64,000 nt of DNA from Thermoproteus sp. GTDB lineage: Archaea; Thermoproteota; Thermoprotei; Thermoproteales; Thermoproteaceae. Shown here piece by piece: positions 11,794 to 20,890 of this stretch. A program made the position numbers and the translations under genes. The stretch is from assembly GCA_038893495.1 (NCBI GenBank), contig JAWARJ010000001.1:1931395-1995394 (forward strand). Reading direction: 5' to 3'. How positions within the stretch are numbered: the first letter of the stretch is position 1; each line of letters opens with the position of its first letter. The notes under the pieces are model-generated. The model was not told where the DNA came from. It saw only the letters and a list, made by a program, of their open reading frames with translations, and did not search any database.

Positions 11794-13037
11794 CACTTTA
11801 ACGCGGCCATTCTGCCCCACTTGCCCAGATATTCGCCTATCCTAATTAGCTCGTTGAGCTTGGCCGTCCTCTCGCCGCCTACTATGCCCGTCTTTATGAC
11901 CTCAGCCCCGAAGGCCACCGCCACATGCGCGAGGGTGTCGTACTCCGTGTCGCCCGAGCGGTGCGAGGCCACTACCTTCATGCCGTACCTCCTGGCGGTC
12001 CTCACTGCCTCGAAGGCCCTCGTCAAGGTGCCGGTCTGGTCCGGCTTTATCAAGACTGCTGTCGTCGCCTTTAGCTTTCCCCCCTCTTCTATCCGCGAGG
12101 CGTTGGTCACATATAGGTCGTCCCCCACTATCAGCCTGTCCCTATACCTATCGGTCAGCTCGGCGAACGACTGGAAGTCGTCCTCCTGGAAGGGGTCCTC
12201 CAGGTAGACCAGCCCGAATTCGTCCAACAGCCTCGCCATGTACTCCAACTGCTCTCTGGGTGTCCTCTCCCTCCCTTCGTTCTGGTAGACGTACTTGGAG
12301 CCGTTCCAGAGGCTGGACGCCGCGGCGTCGACGCCCAGCCCTATCTCTACCCCCATCTCCTTGGCCACCTCGCCGGCCGCCTCCTTCAATATCTTCAAGG
12401 CCGTCTCCGCCGAAATCCTCGGAGTCCAGGCCCCCTCGTCGTTCTTGCCCCCCGTGAAGTGGGGGTCCGCCTTGATTATATACTTGAGGGCCCTCTTGTG
12501 GACCTCCAAGTTGGCCAACACCGCGGTCGCCGCGTCGGGGGGATTCAGCGGTATCACAAGGAACTCCTGTAGGTCCGGCCCCAAGCCCCTGCTGTGTTTG
12601 CCTCCCCCTATGGCGTTCCCCAAGGGCAACGGCAGAGTTCTGGCCAGCGCCCCGCCCAGATGCCTAAAGAGCGGCACGCCGAGGGTGTTGGCGGCCGCTC
12701 TGGCCGCGGCCATGGACGTAGCCACCGCGACAGCCCCTCCGATACGTTCGAAACGGGGCGTGCCGTCTATTTCCTCCAGCTTTCCGTCTACCAGGTACTG
12801 CTCCGCCGAATCCGCGCCGACCAGCTCGGGCGCCACTAGCCTCTCGAAGGCCGAGAGGGCCGCGTCGATGCCGCCCTCGGGCAGGAAGGCCACTTCGTGT
12901 TTGCCCTTAGAGGCGCCGGCGGGCGCGGCGGCCTTGCCGAAGCCGTCGGCTGTATATACCTCCACCTCTATGGTCTGGTCGCCCCTCCCGGTTAAGACCC
13001 TTCTAGCCGCCAGCTCCTCTATGGTGGTGTCCGCCAT
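11790..13037 (-). CDS. eno: Enolase
   Basis: Phosphopyruvate hydratase, converting 2-phosphoglycerate to phosphoenolpyruvate in glycolysis and gluconeogenesis. The frame is open to 13223, but the family N-terminus (IEELAARRVLTGRGDQTIEVEV) fits the ATG at 13037, giving 415 residues, the usual length. Visible motifs are GASKGKHE (the mobile loop region), GGGKHSRGLGPDLQEF, YLEDPFQEDD and GDDLYVTN (metal ligands), LIKPDQTGTLT (catalytic Lys) and ASHRSGDTEYD. A minus-strand TATA (TATAAATATT, 13061-13070) lies 26-30 nt upstream, indicating a leaderless message and a divergent promoter shared with cysS. The stop overlaps the GTG start of the following surface-protein gene, an unexpected pairing. Confidence 0.98.
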   Translation of the reverse strand: MADTTIEELAARRVLTGRGDQTIEVEVYTADGFGKAAAPAGASKGKHEVAFLPEGGIDAALSAFERLVAPELVGADSAEQYLVDGKLEEIDGTPRFERIGGAVAVATSMAAARAAANTLGVPLFRHLGGALARTLPLPLGNAIGGGKHSRGLGPDLQEFLVIPLNPPDAATAVLANLEVHKRALKYIIKADPHFTGGKNDEGAWTPRISAETALKILKEAAGEVAKEMGVEIGLGVDAAASSLWNGSKYVYQNEGRERTPREQLEYMARLLDEFGLVYLEDPFQEDDFQSFAELTDRYRDRLIVGDDLYVTNASRIEEGGKLKATTAVLIKPDQTGTLTRAFEAVRTARRYGMKVVASHRSGDTEYDTLAHVAVAFGAEVIKTGIVGGERTAKLNELIRIGEYLGKWGRMAALKW

Positions 13038-13057
13038 ATCTCGGCTGGGGCCCGTAC

Positions 13058-13073
13058 TTAAATATTTATAAAC
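13058..13073. promoter_or_regulatory. Divergent eno / cysS promoter
   Basis: The 63-nt gap between the eno ATG (13037) and the cysS GTG (13101) holds back-to-back TATA elements within one AT-rich block: TATAAATATT on the minus strand for eno and TTTATAAAC (13065-13073) on the plus strand for cysS. Each sits 25-30 nt before its start codon, so both transcripts are probably leaderless and both genes may compete for or share bound TBP/TFB. Confidence 0.6.
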
Positions 13074-13100
13074 ATAGGACGGCAGAGGGGACATGTCGGG

Positions 13101-14534
13101 GTGCCTCTGAGGATATACAACACGGCTACTAGGAGGGTGGAGCAGTTCTCGGTTAGGACTCCCGGCGTAGCTACGGGCTACGTCTGCGGCATTACGCCCT
13201 ACGACTCGGTGCACGTAGGCCACGGCAGGGTCTACGTCTTTTTCGACATGTTTAGGCGTTATTTAGAGCGCCTGGGCCTACAAGTCAAGCTCGTGGTGAA
13301 CTTCACCGACATTGACGACAAGATAATAAATAGGGCTAAGGAGGAGTTCGGCGCGGACGCAATAAGGCGCTGGAGGGAGGTGCCCGAGCGGTATATAGCT
13401 GAGTACTACGACGTCATGAAGAGGCTCTACGTGAAGCCCGCCTACGCCAACCCCCGCGTCACCGAGAACGTAGGCGACATGTTGGAGTGGATAAAGGCGC
13501 TTGTCGATAGGGGCTTCGCCTACGTGGCGCCGGACGGCTCGGTCTACTTCGAGGTGGGGAAGGTGCCTAGATACGGAGAGTTTTCCGGCCAGAAGATAGA
13601 GGAGCTCATCGCGGGCGCCCGCGTGGAGCCAGAGCCCGGCAAAAAGAACCCTCTGGACTTCGCTCTCTGGAAGAGCTGGTCGCCGGGAGAGCCTTGGTGG
13701 GACTCGCCGTGGTGTCCAGGCAGACCGGGCTGGCATCTAGAGTGCGTCGTCATGTCGACTAAACATCTCGGCGTTCCCTTCGACTTCCACGGGGGAGGGG
13801 CCGATTTGATATTCCCCCACCACGAGAACGAAATAGCCATAGCCCGCGCCTATTTCGGCGTGGACTACTTCGCGAGGTATTGGATACATGTGGGCTATCT
13901 GACCGTCAGAGGCGAGAAGATGTCTAAGTCCTTAGGCAACATAATAACCCTTAGGGACGTGTTGTCTAAATACAGCGGCGAGGCGTTGAGGCTGGCGTAC
14001 GCCATGAGCCACTACCGCAAGCCCATGGAGTTCAGCTTTGAGCTCCTCGATAGGGCCGAGGAGATGGTCGCCACTATGTATACGGCATACGACGAGCTCA
14101 GCCAAGCGTTGAGGGACGTAGGCGAGAAGGACGTGGAGTCTCTGGCGGATCAAGTGCGGAGGTACTACGAGGAGTTTTACGCCGCGCTTGAAGACGACTT
14201 TTCGACCAACGAGGCGGCCCAGAGGCTCTACGACTTGTCCCGCTACATAATATCCACTATATTACATAAGATAGATAAGATCTCGCGCGAGACTGCGCTC
14301 GACGTGCTCGCCAAATACGTCGAGATGGCCGACGTGCTCGGCGTGCTGGAGAGGAGGGAGGTGCCGAAGGCGGTTGAGGAGGCGGTAAAGGCGCTCGTCG
14401 AGACGCGCTCCAAGTTGCGCCAAGAGAGGCAGTACCAACTCGCCGACTATCTCCGCGAGAGGGCTAAAGCCCTAGGCGTCGAGCTTCACGACTTCGGCGC
14501 CAGGACTTATTACACCATTAGGCGTAGGCCTTAA
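13101..14534 (+). CDS. cysS: Cysteinyl-tRNA synthetase
   Basis: Class I synthetase that charges tRNA-Cys. The start is GTG at 13101 (MPLRIYNT). The first zinc ligand is C29, the HIGH signature appears as HVGH at 38-41 within VHVGHGR, and the KMSKS loop is intact at 273-277 (EKMSKSLGN). WHLECVVMS and FHGGGADLIFPHHENE, the zinc-binding segment typical of CysRS, are also present. Length (477) is normal. It shares a divergent promoter with eno and is convergent with pyk. The presence of CysRS means cysteine is attached directly to tRNA-Cys, not by the SepRS/SepCysS route. Confidence 0.98.
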   Translation: MPLRIYNTATRRVEQFSVRTPGVATGYVCGITPYDSVHVGHGRVYVFFDMFRRYLERLGLQVKLVVNFTDIDDKIINRAKEEFGADAIRRWREVPERYIAEYYDVMKRLYVKPAYANPRVTENVGDMLEWIKALVDRGFAYVAPDGSVYFEVGKVPRYGEFSGQKIEELIAGARVEPEPGKKNPLDFALWKSWSPGEPWWDSPWCPGRPGWHLECVVMSTKHLGVPFDFHGGGADLIFPHHENEIAIARAYFGVDYFARYWIHVGYLTVRGEKMSKSLGNIITLRDVLSKYSGEALRLAYAMSHYRKPMEFSFELLDRAEEMVATMYTAYDELSQALRDVGEKDVESLADQVRRYYEEFYAALEDDFSTNEAAQRLYDLSRYIISTILHKIDKISRETALDVLAKYVEMADVLGVLERREVPKAVEEAVKALVETRSKLRQERQYQLADYLRERAKALGVELHDFGARTYYTIRRRP

Positions 14535-14538
14535 CAGT

Positions 14539-14590
14539 TCGGCGTACCGTGAGCTCATCACGACTCGGCTTAGGTACATCTCCTCATCGT
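14539..14590 (-). ncRNA. Candidate C/D-box-like sRNA between cysS and pyk
   Basis: On the minus strand directly after the pyk stop the sequence reads as box C-like ACGATGA (14590-14584), a 15-nt spacer, CCGA, 3 nt, a perfect box C-type GTGATGA, a 12-nt spacer, and CCGA again. The spacing resembles an archaeal C/D guide RNA, but both D boxes are CCGA rather than CTGA and the first C box has one mismatch. A strong minus-strand TATA (TATAAAAA, 14608-14615) lies about 26 nt upstream of the C box, although it is also pyk coding sequence. Treat as a candidate only. Confidence 0.3.
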
Positions 14591-15934
14591 CTAATCGCCG
14601 AGACGTATTTTTATAGTATGCACGCCGCCCTTAATGCCATACGTAGCCACTAGCATTTTGTCGGGGAATTTAGATAGGAGCTTCTCCAAGCCCTCCTCGT
14701 ATGTCTGGGCCGGAATTAGGAGGGGCTCGACACCCCATATCAAGGCCAGCCTCCTCGCCACATGGGGGTCCTTAACGCCGGCATATATCCTCGCGGGCGG
14801 CCTAAATTTAGCTATACGTTTCGCCAAGGTTCCCGTCATGGAGTATACAGCTATCTCGGCGCCTAGGTCCTCCGCCATGTCGGCCACAGCCTCGGCGAAT
14901 CTATCCCTGGCGTTTGTGGGCCTCGGCCTTATGTGCGTCTGCACCTCAACCAGCGATATTATCCTTCTGAGCCACGACGCGGCCTCTACTGGATGCTCGC
15001 CGCTGGCGGTCTCGTTAGTCAGCCATAAGGAGTCTACCCCCAAACTGGCCGTCGTATAGACGTCGTTCACCTCGGCCCTAGTTGGAGCTGGGCTGGTCTG
15101 CATGGAGTCCAACAGCTGGGTGGCAACGGCGACCGGCTTGCCCATCGACAAGGCCCTCTCTACCAGCGCTCTCTGCACCTTGGGGATATATTCGAGGCCG
15201 TAGTGTAGGGCCAAATCGCCTCTGGCTATCACTATGTAGTCAGCTGACTCGATCATTTCATCTATACGGTCCACCGCGCTCTTCGTCTCTATTTTGGCCA
15301 TCACGTGTGGGGAGAGGCCTTGCTCCTCCACGACTTTCCTCATCAACGAGACCTCAGCCCCGTTTTTCACTAAGCTCAAAGCTATATAGTCTATATCGTC
15401 CCGATATTTCGCCAATATCCTCAACGCGGCCAGGTCCTCCTCCACCGGCAGTTGTATGTCGAAGTCTTTACCCCTAATTACTATCGCCTTATTGCTAGTT
15501 ATAACACCCGACGACGAGGCCAGAGCCTCCACTAGGCCGCCTCCGACCTTTACGGCCTTTAACACTAGCTTTCCGTCTAACATCAACAGCTCGTCGCCCT
15601 CTTCAACTGCCTCGAAGAACTCCCGTCTGGGCACCGGCACGAACGTCCCGTCGCTCCTATCGGCCAGCTTGAAGGCCACCTTGGCTCCGGCCTCTACCTG
15701 TAGGGGCTGCATGAGGCCGGTCCTCACGCTCGGCCCTCTTAGATCCGCTATTACTGCTATGGGCTTGCCTCTGGCCTCTTCAAATTTCCTCACGGCCTTC
15801 AGCCTGGCCTCCAGCTCGCCCTCTGTGGCATGTGACATGTTTATCCTAACGCCGTCTATCAGCTCCAACAACTGCCCTATATCGGCTAGTCTGTCTGTAG
15901 ACGGGCCCAATGTGGCTACTACTTTAGTGAACAC
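14591..15934 (-). CDS. pyk: Pyruvate kinase
   Basis: Transfers phosphate from phosphoenolpyruvate to ADP, the last step of glycolysis. The GTG start gives FTKVVATLGPSTD, the standard opening; GVRINMSHAT supplies the RxN motif, VIADLRGPSVRTG the ADP-binding segment, MAKIETKSAV the metal-binding KxE region, VIARGDLALHYG the phosphate loop and TNETASGEHPVEAA the activation segment. The 447-residue length is that of short archaeal enzymes. A TATA (ACTTAAATTAG) lies about 25 nt upstream of the start. With enolase 3 kb away, the two lower glycolytic enzymes are close but in separate transcription units. Confidence 0.98.
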   Translation of the reverse strand: MFTKVVATLGPSTDRLADIGQLLELIDGVRINMSHATEGELEARLKAVRKFEEARGKPIAVIADLRGPSVRTGLMQPLQVEAGAKVAFKLADRSDGTFVPVPRREFFEAVEEGDELLMLDGKLVLKAVKVGGGLVEALASSSGVITSNKAIVIRGKDFDIQLPVEEDLAALRILAKYRDDIDYIALSLVKNGAEVSLMRKVVEEQGLSPHVMAKIETKSAVDRIDEMIESADYIVIARGDLALHYGLEYIPKVQRALVERALSMGKPVAVATQLLDSMQTSPAPTRAEVNDVYTTASLGVDSLWLTNETASGEHPVEAASWLRRIISLVEVQTHIRPRPTNARDRFAEAVADMAEDLGAEIAVYSMTGTLAKRIAKFRPPARIYAGVKDPHVARRLALIWGVEPLLIPAQTYEEGLEKLLSKFPDKMLVATYGIKGGVHTIKIRLGD

Positions 15935-15974
15935 GAGGTCATTTGAAGTCCTAATTTAAGTTATTGAGGTATAC

Positions 15975-16271
15975 CTAACGGCCTCTGGGGGACAACTCAC
16001 GTATAGTCTCATTTATGTCGGTACTTTCTAAAATCTTCTCAGACCCTCTATATACCTCTATCTTCTTGATGCGGCATTGGTCGAGGACGTTTTGTACTGA
16101 AATGCCAGGGAATACCCTATTCCATGGGGCTATATTGCCATATTCGTCAAGAGCCTTTATCTCTTTATCTATGAACAATCTTCCTTTACATCTAATGAAT
16201 GATATCTCTATTTTAACTCCATTCTCTCTAGATATAGATATAAGTCTTTCAAGTAGTTTGAGCATGGACAT
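15975..16271 (-). CDS. Hypothetical protein, 98 aa
   Basis: A small protein of alternating predicted helices and strands (helix LLERLISISRENG, strand IEISFIRCKGRLFI, strand KIEVYRGS, helix NETIRELS). I do not recognise the family. It overlaps the end of the following upstream gene (16249-16548) by 23 nt on the same strand, so the two are probably translated from one message. Codon use resembles its neighbours and the coordinated overlap argues that it is real. No signal peptide or membrane segment is visible. Confidence 0.55.
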   Translation of the reverse strand: MSMLKLLERLISISRENGVKIEISFIRCKGRLFIDKEIKALDEYGNIAPWNRVFPGISVQNVLDQCRIKKIEVYRGSEKILESTDINETIRELSPRGR

Positions 16272-16548
16272 TTCTAGGAAGTCTCAATTTGTAGGCCGAA
16301 TAGTAGGTCACAACGCCGTCGTTGCTGACTAAGGCGAGCACCACGGGCGTAGATATGCTTTCCCCCATGTTGAGCACCCTATAGAGTTGCCTTAACGGCT
16401 TCTCTACGCCTTCGGCCAATACGTAGAATAGATATCGCTGGCCCTTCTCGGCTATGAAGAGGCCGCTATCTATCTTTTCGACGATCTTAAAGCCCCTAGA
16501 CTTTAAGTCGTTGATGACTTGCTCTTCGAGGACGTCCACGGAGCTCAT
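16249..16548 (-). CDS. Hypothetical protein, 99 aa
   Basis: The ATG at 16548 (MSSVDVLEEQVINDLKSRGF) is preferred over one at 16599, which would overlap rpl2. The visible pattern is a helix, then FKIVEKIDSGLFIAEKGQRYLFYVLAEG, then further strands, a compact alpha/beta fold that I cannot name. It is divergent from rpl2 and precedes another short hypothetical gene with which it overlaps by 23 nt. The stretch GLFIAEKGQRYLFYVL has a beta-hairpin look that recalls restriction-endonuclease-like folds, but no catalytic motif is clear. Confidence 0.6.
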   Translation of the reverse strand: MSSVDVLEEQVINDLKSRGFKIVEKIDSGLFIAEKGQRYLFYVLAEGVEKPLRQLYRVLNMGESISTPVVLALVSNDGVVTYYSAYKLRLPRNVHAQTT

Positions 16549-16585
16549 TACGGTAATGTTTATATAGCTTGAGACTTCGCGTGGC

Positions 16586-17320
16586 GTGGGTAAGCGCATA
16601 TTGGTGCAGAGGAGGGGCAGAGGAGGGAGCCAGTTTAGATCGCCCAGCTGGAAGAGAGACGGCGCCGTTAGGTATCCCTACGGCATATCCGGCTACGGCT
16701 ACGTCGTGGAGTTGCTACACGAGCCGGGGCTCAACGCGCCTGTGGCTCGAATAAGGCTGGCTGACGGGACCGAGTTCTTCAACTTCGCCGCCGAGGGCAT
16801 GTACGTGGGGCAGAGGATAGAAATAGGCGAGGGCGCGGCGGTTAAGCCCGGCAACATACTGCCCCTGAGGAGGATACCGGAGGGCACTATGATCTACAAC
16901 GTCGAGAAGATGTTCGGCGACGGCGGCAAGTATGCGAGGTCGGGCGGTAGCTATGCCGTGGTGTTAGCCCATAAGGTCGAAGAGGGGAGGACCTCCATAA
17001 GGCTTCCCAGCGGCCGCGTGATCGATGTGAGCTCCGACGCGAGGGCGTCCATAGGCATAGTGGCCGGGGGCGGCAGGATAGAAAAGCCCATGTTGAAGGC
17101 CGGAGCTAAATACCATAGGTCTAGGGCCAAGGCGTGGAAGTGGCCGCTGGTGAGAGGCAAGGCCATGTCGCCTTACGCCCACCCGCATGGAGGTGGTAGC
17201 CACCCGAAGGGCGGCACACCCGTGCCCAAGACCGCGCCGCCAGGCCAGAAGGTCGGCTTTATCGCCTCGAAGTGTACTGGACGCGGCTGTAGGAGAGCCC
17301 GCGCCCAACAGAAGATCTAA
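16586..17320 (+). CDS. rpl2: 50S ribosomal protein L2 (uL2)
   Basis: Core protein of the large subunit, near the peptidyl transferase centre. The GTG start gives MGKRILVQRRGRG; later segments GSYAVVLAHKVEEGRTSIRLPSG, GIVAGGGRIEKPMLKAG and the highly conserved KWPLVRGKAMSPYAHPHGGGSHPKGG (around residues 187-212) are diagnostic, with the functionally important HPHGGG histidine present. Length 244 is normal for archaea. A TATA (TTTATATAG, 16559-16567) lies 23 nt upstream. It stands apart from the usual S10-type operon, next to unrelated small genes; its last 4 nt overlap a convergent zinc-ribbon gene. Confidence 0.98.
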   Translation: MGKRILVQRRGRGGSQFRSPSWKRDGAVRYPYGISGYGYVVELLHEPGLNAPVARIRLADGTEFFNFAAEGMYVGQRIEIGEGAAVKPGNILPLRRIPEGTMIYNVEKMFGDGGKYARSGGSYAVVLAHKVEEGRTSIRLPSGRVIDVSSDARASIGIVAGGGRIEKPMLKAGAKYHRSRAKAWKWPLVRGKAMSPYAHPHGGGSHPKGGTPVPKTAPPGQKVGFIASKCTGRGCRRARAQQKI

Positions 17321-17637
17321 CACTTATCGATAGACGCCTTCAACTCCTCCTTCTCCCTCCTGTCGTTTGTAAGTTTTATGTTCCTCCTCACAATCCTTCT
17401 GGCAACCTTGGCGGCCTCGTCGGGGCTCAGCCCCCTCTTTATAATTTCCTCCCTCAACTTGGCGCAATCGGCCTTGGTGTTCTTCAACTCCTCATATAGC
17501 CTTTCGGACGTGAAGATCTTTTGGGCCCAACTCAAATCCGCCTCAGGTATAGGCCAAGAATAGCCGCAAGATTTACATACATACATAGCCGAAGGCGTCA
17601 CTTTGACGTCCTTACTGCCGCACTTCGGGCAGGCCAT
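17317..17637 (-). CDS. Zinc-ribbon protein, 106 aa
   Basis: The N-terminus is a two-knuckle zinc ribbon (CPKCG at residues 3-7 and CKSCG at about 17-21), followed by a charged helical region with several Lys/Arg clusters (KVARRIVRRNIKLTNDRREKEE) that could bind nucleic acid. Family not recognised; it is shorter than and unlike TFS or RpoM, because the second ribbon is missing. It lies 29 nt after idi2 on the same strand, at the end of the S2-MEMO-idi2 cluster, and overlaps rpl2 by 4 nt in convergent orientation. Confidence 0.7.
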   Translation of the reverse strand: MACPKCGSKDVKVTPSAMYVCKSCGYSWPIPEADLSWAQKIFTSERLYEELKNTKADCAKLREEIIKRGLSPDEAAKVARRIVRRNIKLTNDRREKEELKASIDKC

Positions 17638-17666
17638 CGCCTAGTTTAACGCCCCGATTTTTAACG

Positions 17667-18725
17667 TTAGCAACTTATTCCTCGTTGTCTCAACCAAGAC
17701 TCCAAGCGGGGCCCGAATATCCTAGGCGCCTTTTTTAGGTCGTCTATCTTAGAGCTACCCGTCAGGAACATGGCTATTTTCAGCTCTTGTTTTATTCTGG
17801 AGAGAGCCTCGGCGACTTTATCCTCCAGCGCTGCCTTCAATAAGGGCTGTGATGCCGAGAAGTAATCGGCGCCGAGACTCAACGCCTTTGCCCCATCGAG
17901 GCCGCTCCTAATTCCGCCAGACGCTATAACGGGGCCCTTAAACGCCGATTTGACTTCGCATATAGCGACGGCGGTCGGGATGCCCCAAGTCTTGAACTCC
18001 TCGGAGAGCTCGTATAGCTCGGGCCGCGTCTCTCTGGCCCTCAGCCCCTCTATGGCGATAAAAGAGGTGCCCCCCAGCCCGGCGACGTCAATTATATCGG
18101 CCACGCCGCTCAGCGCCGCGGCGACCTCTTTAGATATGCCGTTGCCCACCTCCTTTACTATTAGCGGTATTTTTAATCTACCTTTTATAAATTTAAGTTT
18201 ATTTAAGACGTTCCTAAAGTGGGGCTCACCCTCGGGCTGGAAGACCTCTTGGGCGGGATTTAAATGTACTGCAAGAGCCGAGGCGTCTATCATATCTACG
18301 GCCTCTTCGGCCCAACGTAATAGCTCCTCGTCGGACAGTCTCGATATCTGCGGCGCGCCTAAATTAGCTATCTTCGGCACGCTGGGGGCATACATCTTCA
18401 CCACTTCGAAGCTCCTCCTCGCCTCGGGCTTCATTATGCCTATACGTTGCGACCCGACATACATAGGCACTTGCAGCTCTTCGGCGGCCTTTGCGAGCCT
18501 AACGTTTATCTTCTCAGCCAGCTCGGTCCCGCCAGTCATAGCCCCTATGATGAACGGCATCGATATCTCGCGCCCCAGAAACTCGGCCTTTACGTCTACG
18601 TCGTCGAGGTCTATTTCAGGCAACGCATTGTGTATCAAGATGACCTCGTCAAACCAGTTTCCGCTCACTTGAGACTCTTGCGACGAGGCGAGGAGTATAT
18701 GGTCGTTTTTACGTTTATCTATCAT
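17667..18725 (-). CDS. idi2: Type 2 isopentenyl-diphosphate delta-isomerase (FMN-dependent)
   Basis: Interconverts IPP and DMAPP for archaeal isoprenoid lipid synthesis. Visible features of the type 2 family are the opening [52 protein letters not shown] (substrate Q and E), [23 protein letters not shown] and the flavin-binding [20 protein letters not shown]. The 352-residue length is normal. Its start overlaps the MEMO gene stop by 4 nt. The order S2 - MEMO - isoprenoid gene is a conserved archaeal neighbourhood, which supports the calls of all three. Confidence 0.97.
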   Translation of the reverse strand: MIDKRKNDHILLASSQESQVSGNWFDEVILIHNALPEIDLDDVDVKAEFLGREISMPFIIGAMTGGTELAEKINVRLAKAAEELQVPMYVGSQRIGIMKPEARRSFEVVKMYAPSVPKIANLGAPQISRLSDEELLRWAEEAVDMIDASALAVHLNPAQEVFQPEGEPHFRNVLNKLKFIKGRLKIPLIVKEVGNGISKEVAAALSGVADIIDVAGLGGTSFIAIEGLRARETRPELYELSEEFKTWGIPTAVAICEVKSAFKGPVIASGGIRSGLDGAKALSLGADYFSASQPLLKAALEDKVAEALSRIKQELKIAMFLTGSSKIDDLKKAPRIFGPRLESWLRQRGISC

Positions 18726-19567
18726 GCGTAGAAGAGTATACTGGCGTAGCCCACAGTCTCCTCCCTATAACCGCTAGTATCGCCCGAAGTGGCGTGTTTC
18801 AACAGCTTGGCCTTAAAGCCCAGAGTCGAGGCCGCCTTCATCAACGCGCCTATGGGCCCTATCCCGCAGGCAGATATGTCGTATTTGGACACCACGTCGA
18901 AGAACTTGTCGACGTCGCCTTTAAGTATTTCGGATATGGCCAACTCGTCCTTTTTTGTGGTTATGTCGTGATGCTCGTAGTGGTTAAAGTCGCTACTTGC
19001 TATTATGTAGATCTTCTTGTTTAGGCGCGGGATTATTTTGGCGAGCGCGACCCCGAGCTCCTTAGCTGTAGAGAGCGTCTGCCGCCACAGAGCTATCGGC
19101 ACTATCTTGACGTCGCCGAAGAAATACTGAATAAAAGGCAGATGTACCTCTATCGAGTGCTCCTTAGAGAACGCGTAGAAGTCGTCCTCCAACGCCTTAT
19201 ATTCAGAAGCCAGCATGCCTGCGACCTCTTCGTCTACCTCCAAAGAGCCGAGGGGGGTCTCCCAGACGCCCGACTTCATTATAGCCACGGGCGCCCCCAC
19301 GCCGTAGTGGTTGGGGCCCATCACGATTACGGTATCGGGCCTCCCGTAGCCCTTAAGCGCCGCATATGCCCACGCCGCCACGGGGCCTGAGTACATATAG
19401 CCCGCGTGAGGCGCCACTACGCCGAGTGCGCGAGAGCCCTCTGCGCCCAAAAGCTCGGCCTTGGGGCCCAGCTCGTGGCCTATAGACCACCTTATCCTAT
19501 CCAATAGGGACTGTCTATCCGACTCGTAAAAATAGCCGGCGACTGCAGGCTTTCTGACTCTAGCCAT
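18722..19567 (-). CDS. MEMO1-family protein
   Basis: A 281-residue protein of the MEMO family, related to class III nonheme iron dioxygenases. Motifs seen are [10 protein letters not shown] at the N-terminus, [12 protein letters not shown] with the conserved His, [37 protein letters not shown] and [13 protein letters not shown]. Cellular function in archaea is unknown; human MEMO1 is a copper/iron-binding redox protein. It sits between rps2 (20 nt upstream) and idi2 (4-nt overlap), a gene order repeated across archaea. An AMMECR1-like protein, the frequent partner of MEMO, is at 1.2-1.8 kb. Confidence 0.93.
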   Translation of the reverse strand: MARVRKPAVAGYFYESDRQSLLDRIRWSIGHELGPKAELLGAEGSRALGVVAPHAGYMYSGPVAAWAYAALKGYGRPDTVIVMGPNHYGVGAPVAIMKSGVWETPLGSLEVDEEVAGMLASEYKALEDDFYAFSKEHSIEVHLPFIQYFFGDVKIVPIALWRQTLSTAKELGVALAKIIPRLNKKIYIIASSDFNHYEHHDITTKKDELAISEILKGDVDKFFDVVSKYDISACGIGPIGALMKAASTLGFKAKLLKHATSGDTSGYREETVGYASILFYA

Positions 19568-19587
19568 ATAGGGATATCCTCCTAAAT

Positions 19588-20223
19588 TTATCTAGTCTCT
19601 ACGAGCTTCGTCTCGAACTCCTCGGGCGGGACCGGAAGGTCTTGATCGGGCTTTAGCTCTCCCCTTTCGCGCAACACCTGGCGGGCTAGGATCCAGAAAA
19701 TAAGCGCGAGGCTACGCCTCCCCTTATTGTTGCAAGGTATCATCAGATCTATGAACTCATGTGGTGTGTCTGTATCGACAAGCGCGACGACGGGTATTCC
19801 CATTATGGCGGCCTCCCTGACGGCTTGGAAGTCCAACTTGGGGTCGACCACCATGAGTAGGTCTATCTCCATATATTCGGGCAGATATGGGTTGGTCAAT
19901 ATGCCCGGCGTGAACCTGCCCGCTATGTGCCTACAGCCCACATATTTGCAAAACATCTCTATGGGCTTGAAGCCGTAGGGCCTAGTTGTGTGGACTAGGA
20001 TCTTGTCTGGACTGTATCTAGCTATAAACTTCGCCGCTATCCTCAACCTCTCGTCTATTTTCCTTATGTCGAATATCCTAAGGCCGTCGGGCCTTACGGC
20101 ATATATGAAGCCCTTCTTCTCTAAATATTTATTAGACATCTTAGTGCCGAGCCTTATCCCTGAAGACAGATACCTCTCCAACGGCACTAAATACTCGTAG
20201 CTCTCACCGCTTTCGCTCATCAA
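19588..20223 (-). CDS. rps2: 30S ribosomal protein S2 (uS2)
   Basis: Small-subunit protein. Diagnostic segments are [96 protein letters not shown] and the end of the core [16 protein letters not shown]. Length 211 is normal. A TATA-like AAAATAAAAG (20244-20253) lies about 26 nt before the ATG, so the transcript is probably leaderless and this gene leads the unit rps2-MEMO-idi2-zinc ribbon. Confidence 0.98.
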   Translation of the reverse strand: MMSESGESYEYLVPLERYLSSGIRLGTKMSNKYLEKKGFIYAVRPDGLRIFDIRKIDERLRIAAKFIARYSPDKILVHTTRPYGFKPIEMFCKYVGCRHIAGRFTPGILTNPYLPEYMEIDLLMVVDPKLDFQAVREAAIMGIPVVALVDTDTPHEFIDLMIPCNNKGRRSLALIFWILARQVLRERGELKPDQDLPVPPEEFETKLVETR

Positions 20224-20364
20224 AGGCGCCTATTCCTCGGTCTTTTATTTTTTCTGCTCCCGGCGCAACTCGTTCATGTCAGAACCCAGATTTATCATCA
20301 ATCGTCAGCGATGACGGGCCGACTCCATCGATAACTATGAAAAGACCTCCATATAAACGCGATT

Positions 20365-20844
20365 ATGTGTGACGAGACGGCCCGATTTGCGGAATGGCTG
20401 TTCCAGAACTACTCTGGCGTGTGGGGCCTCTATAGGCCCTACATCGCCGCCTTCGAGGGCTTAGTCATGGCCGGCATAAACTTCGAGAGGAGCTCGGCCG
20501 TGTCCGGCGGCGTGCCCGTCGGCGTAGTGCTATATGGGCTCGGGGACCGCGTGGAGGCCTATTGTAGCCTCCCGATGGCCTGTCGATCGGCCGATAGAGA
20601 ACTAAGCATGGGCTCTATCGCGATCTCAGAGGCGGGACCGCACGACGTAGAGCTACCGCTCGTCCGGGAGTTGGGGCTGGAGGTGATCTGTCTGGATGGA
20701 CACGTAGCCGTGATGAAATCGGCCAACTGCGCGGATATATACAACCACATGGCCCAATTCGTAGTTGCGTGCGGCTTGCTCAACAAATGGGCCCGCACTG
20801 GCGGCGACATATTGGAGGAGTTCAAGAGGGCGATGAGGGCGTGA
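20365..20844 (+). CDS. Hypothetical protein, 159 aa
   Basis: A cytosolic alpha/beta protein with no recognised family. It starts at an ATG (MCDETARFAEWLFQ) and has six cysteines (including CSLPMAC and NCADIY), a Gly/Val-rich strand (GGVPVGVVLYGLG) and a C-terminal helix. Codon use is like the GC-rich neighbours, so the gene looks native. It is divergent from rps2 across a 141-nt gap and stands alone. A function cannot be proposed from the sequence. Confidence 0.62.
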   Translation: MCDETARFAEWLFQNYSGVWGLYRPYIAAFEGLVMAGINFERSSAVSGGVPVGVVLYGLGDRVEAYCSLPMACRSADRELSMGSIAISEAGPHDVELPLVRELGLEVICLDGHVAVMKSANCADIYNHMAQFVVACGLLNKWARTGGDILEEFKRAMRA

Positions 20845-20890
20845 TCGCGTGTGGCGTCATGGATATATATCTACTTCGGATTAGAGTGCT

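Noticed and set aside
13038..13223. Enolase N-terminal extension of 62 residues.
   Set aside because: It would cover the divergent TATA block and extend into cysS; the family N-terminus and leaderless promoter fit the ATG at 13037.
20253..20303. Possible C/D-box sRNA on the minus strand between rps2 and the 159-aa gene (TTGATGA, 12 nt, CTGA, then weaker boxes).
   Set aside because: The inner C' and the outer D box are poor (ATGAACG, CAGA), the D position runs into the rps2 TATA box, and there is no good TATA at the expected upstream distance.
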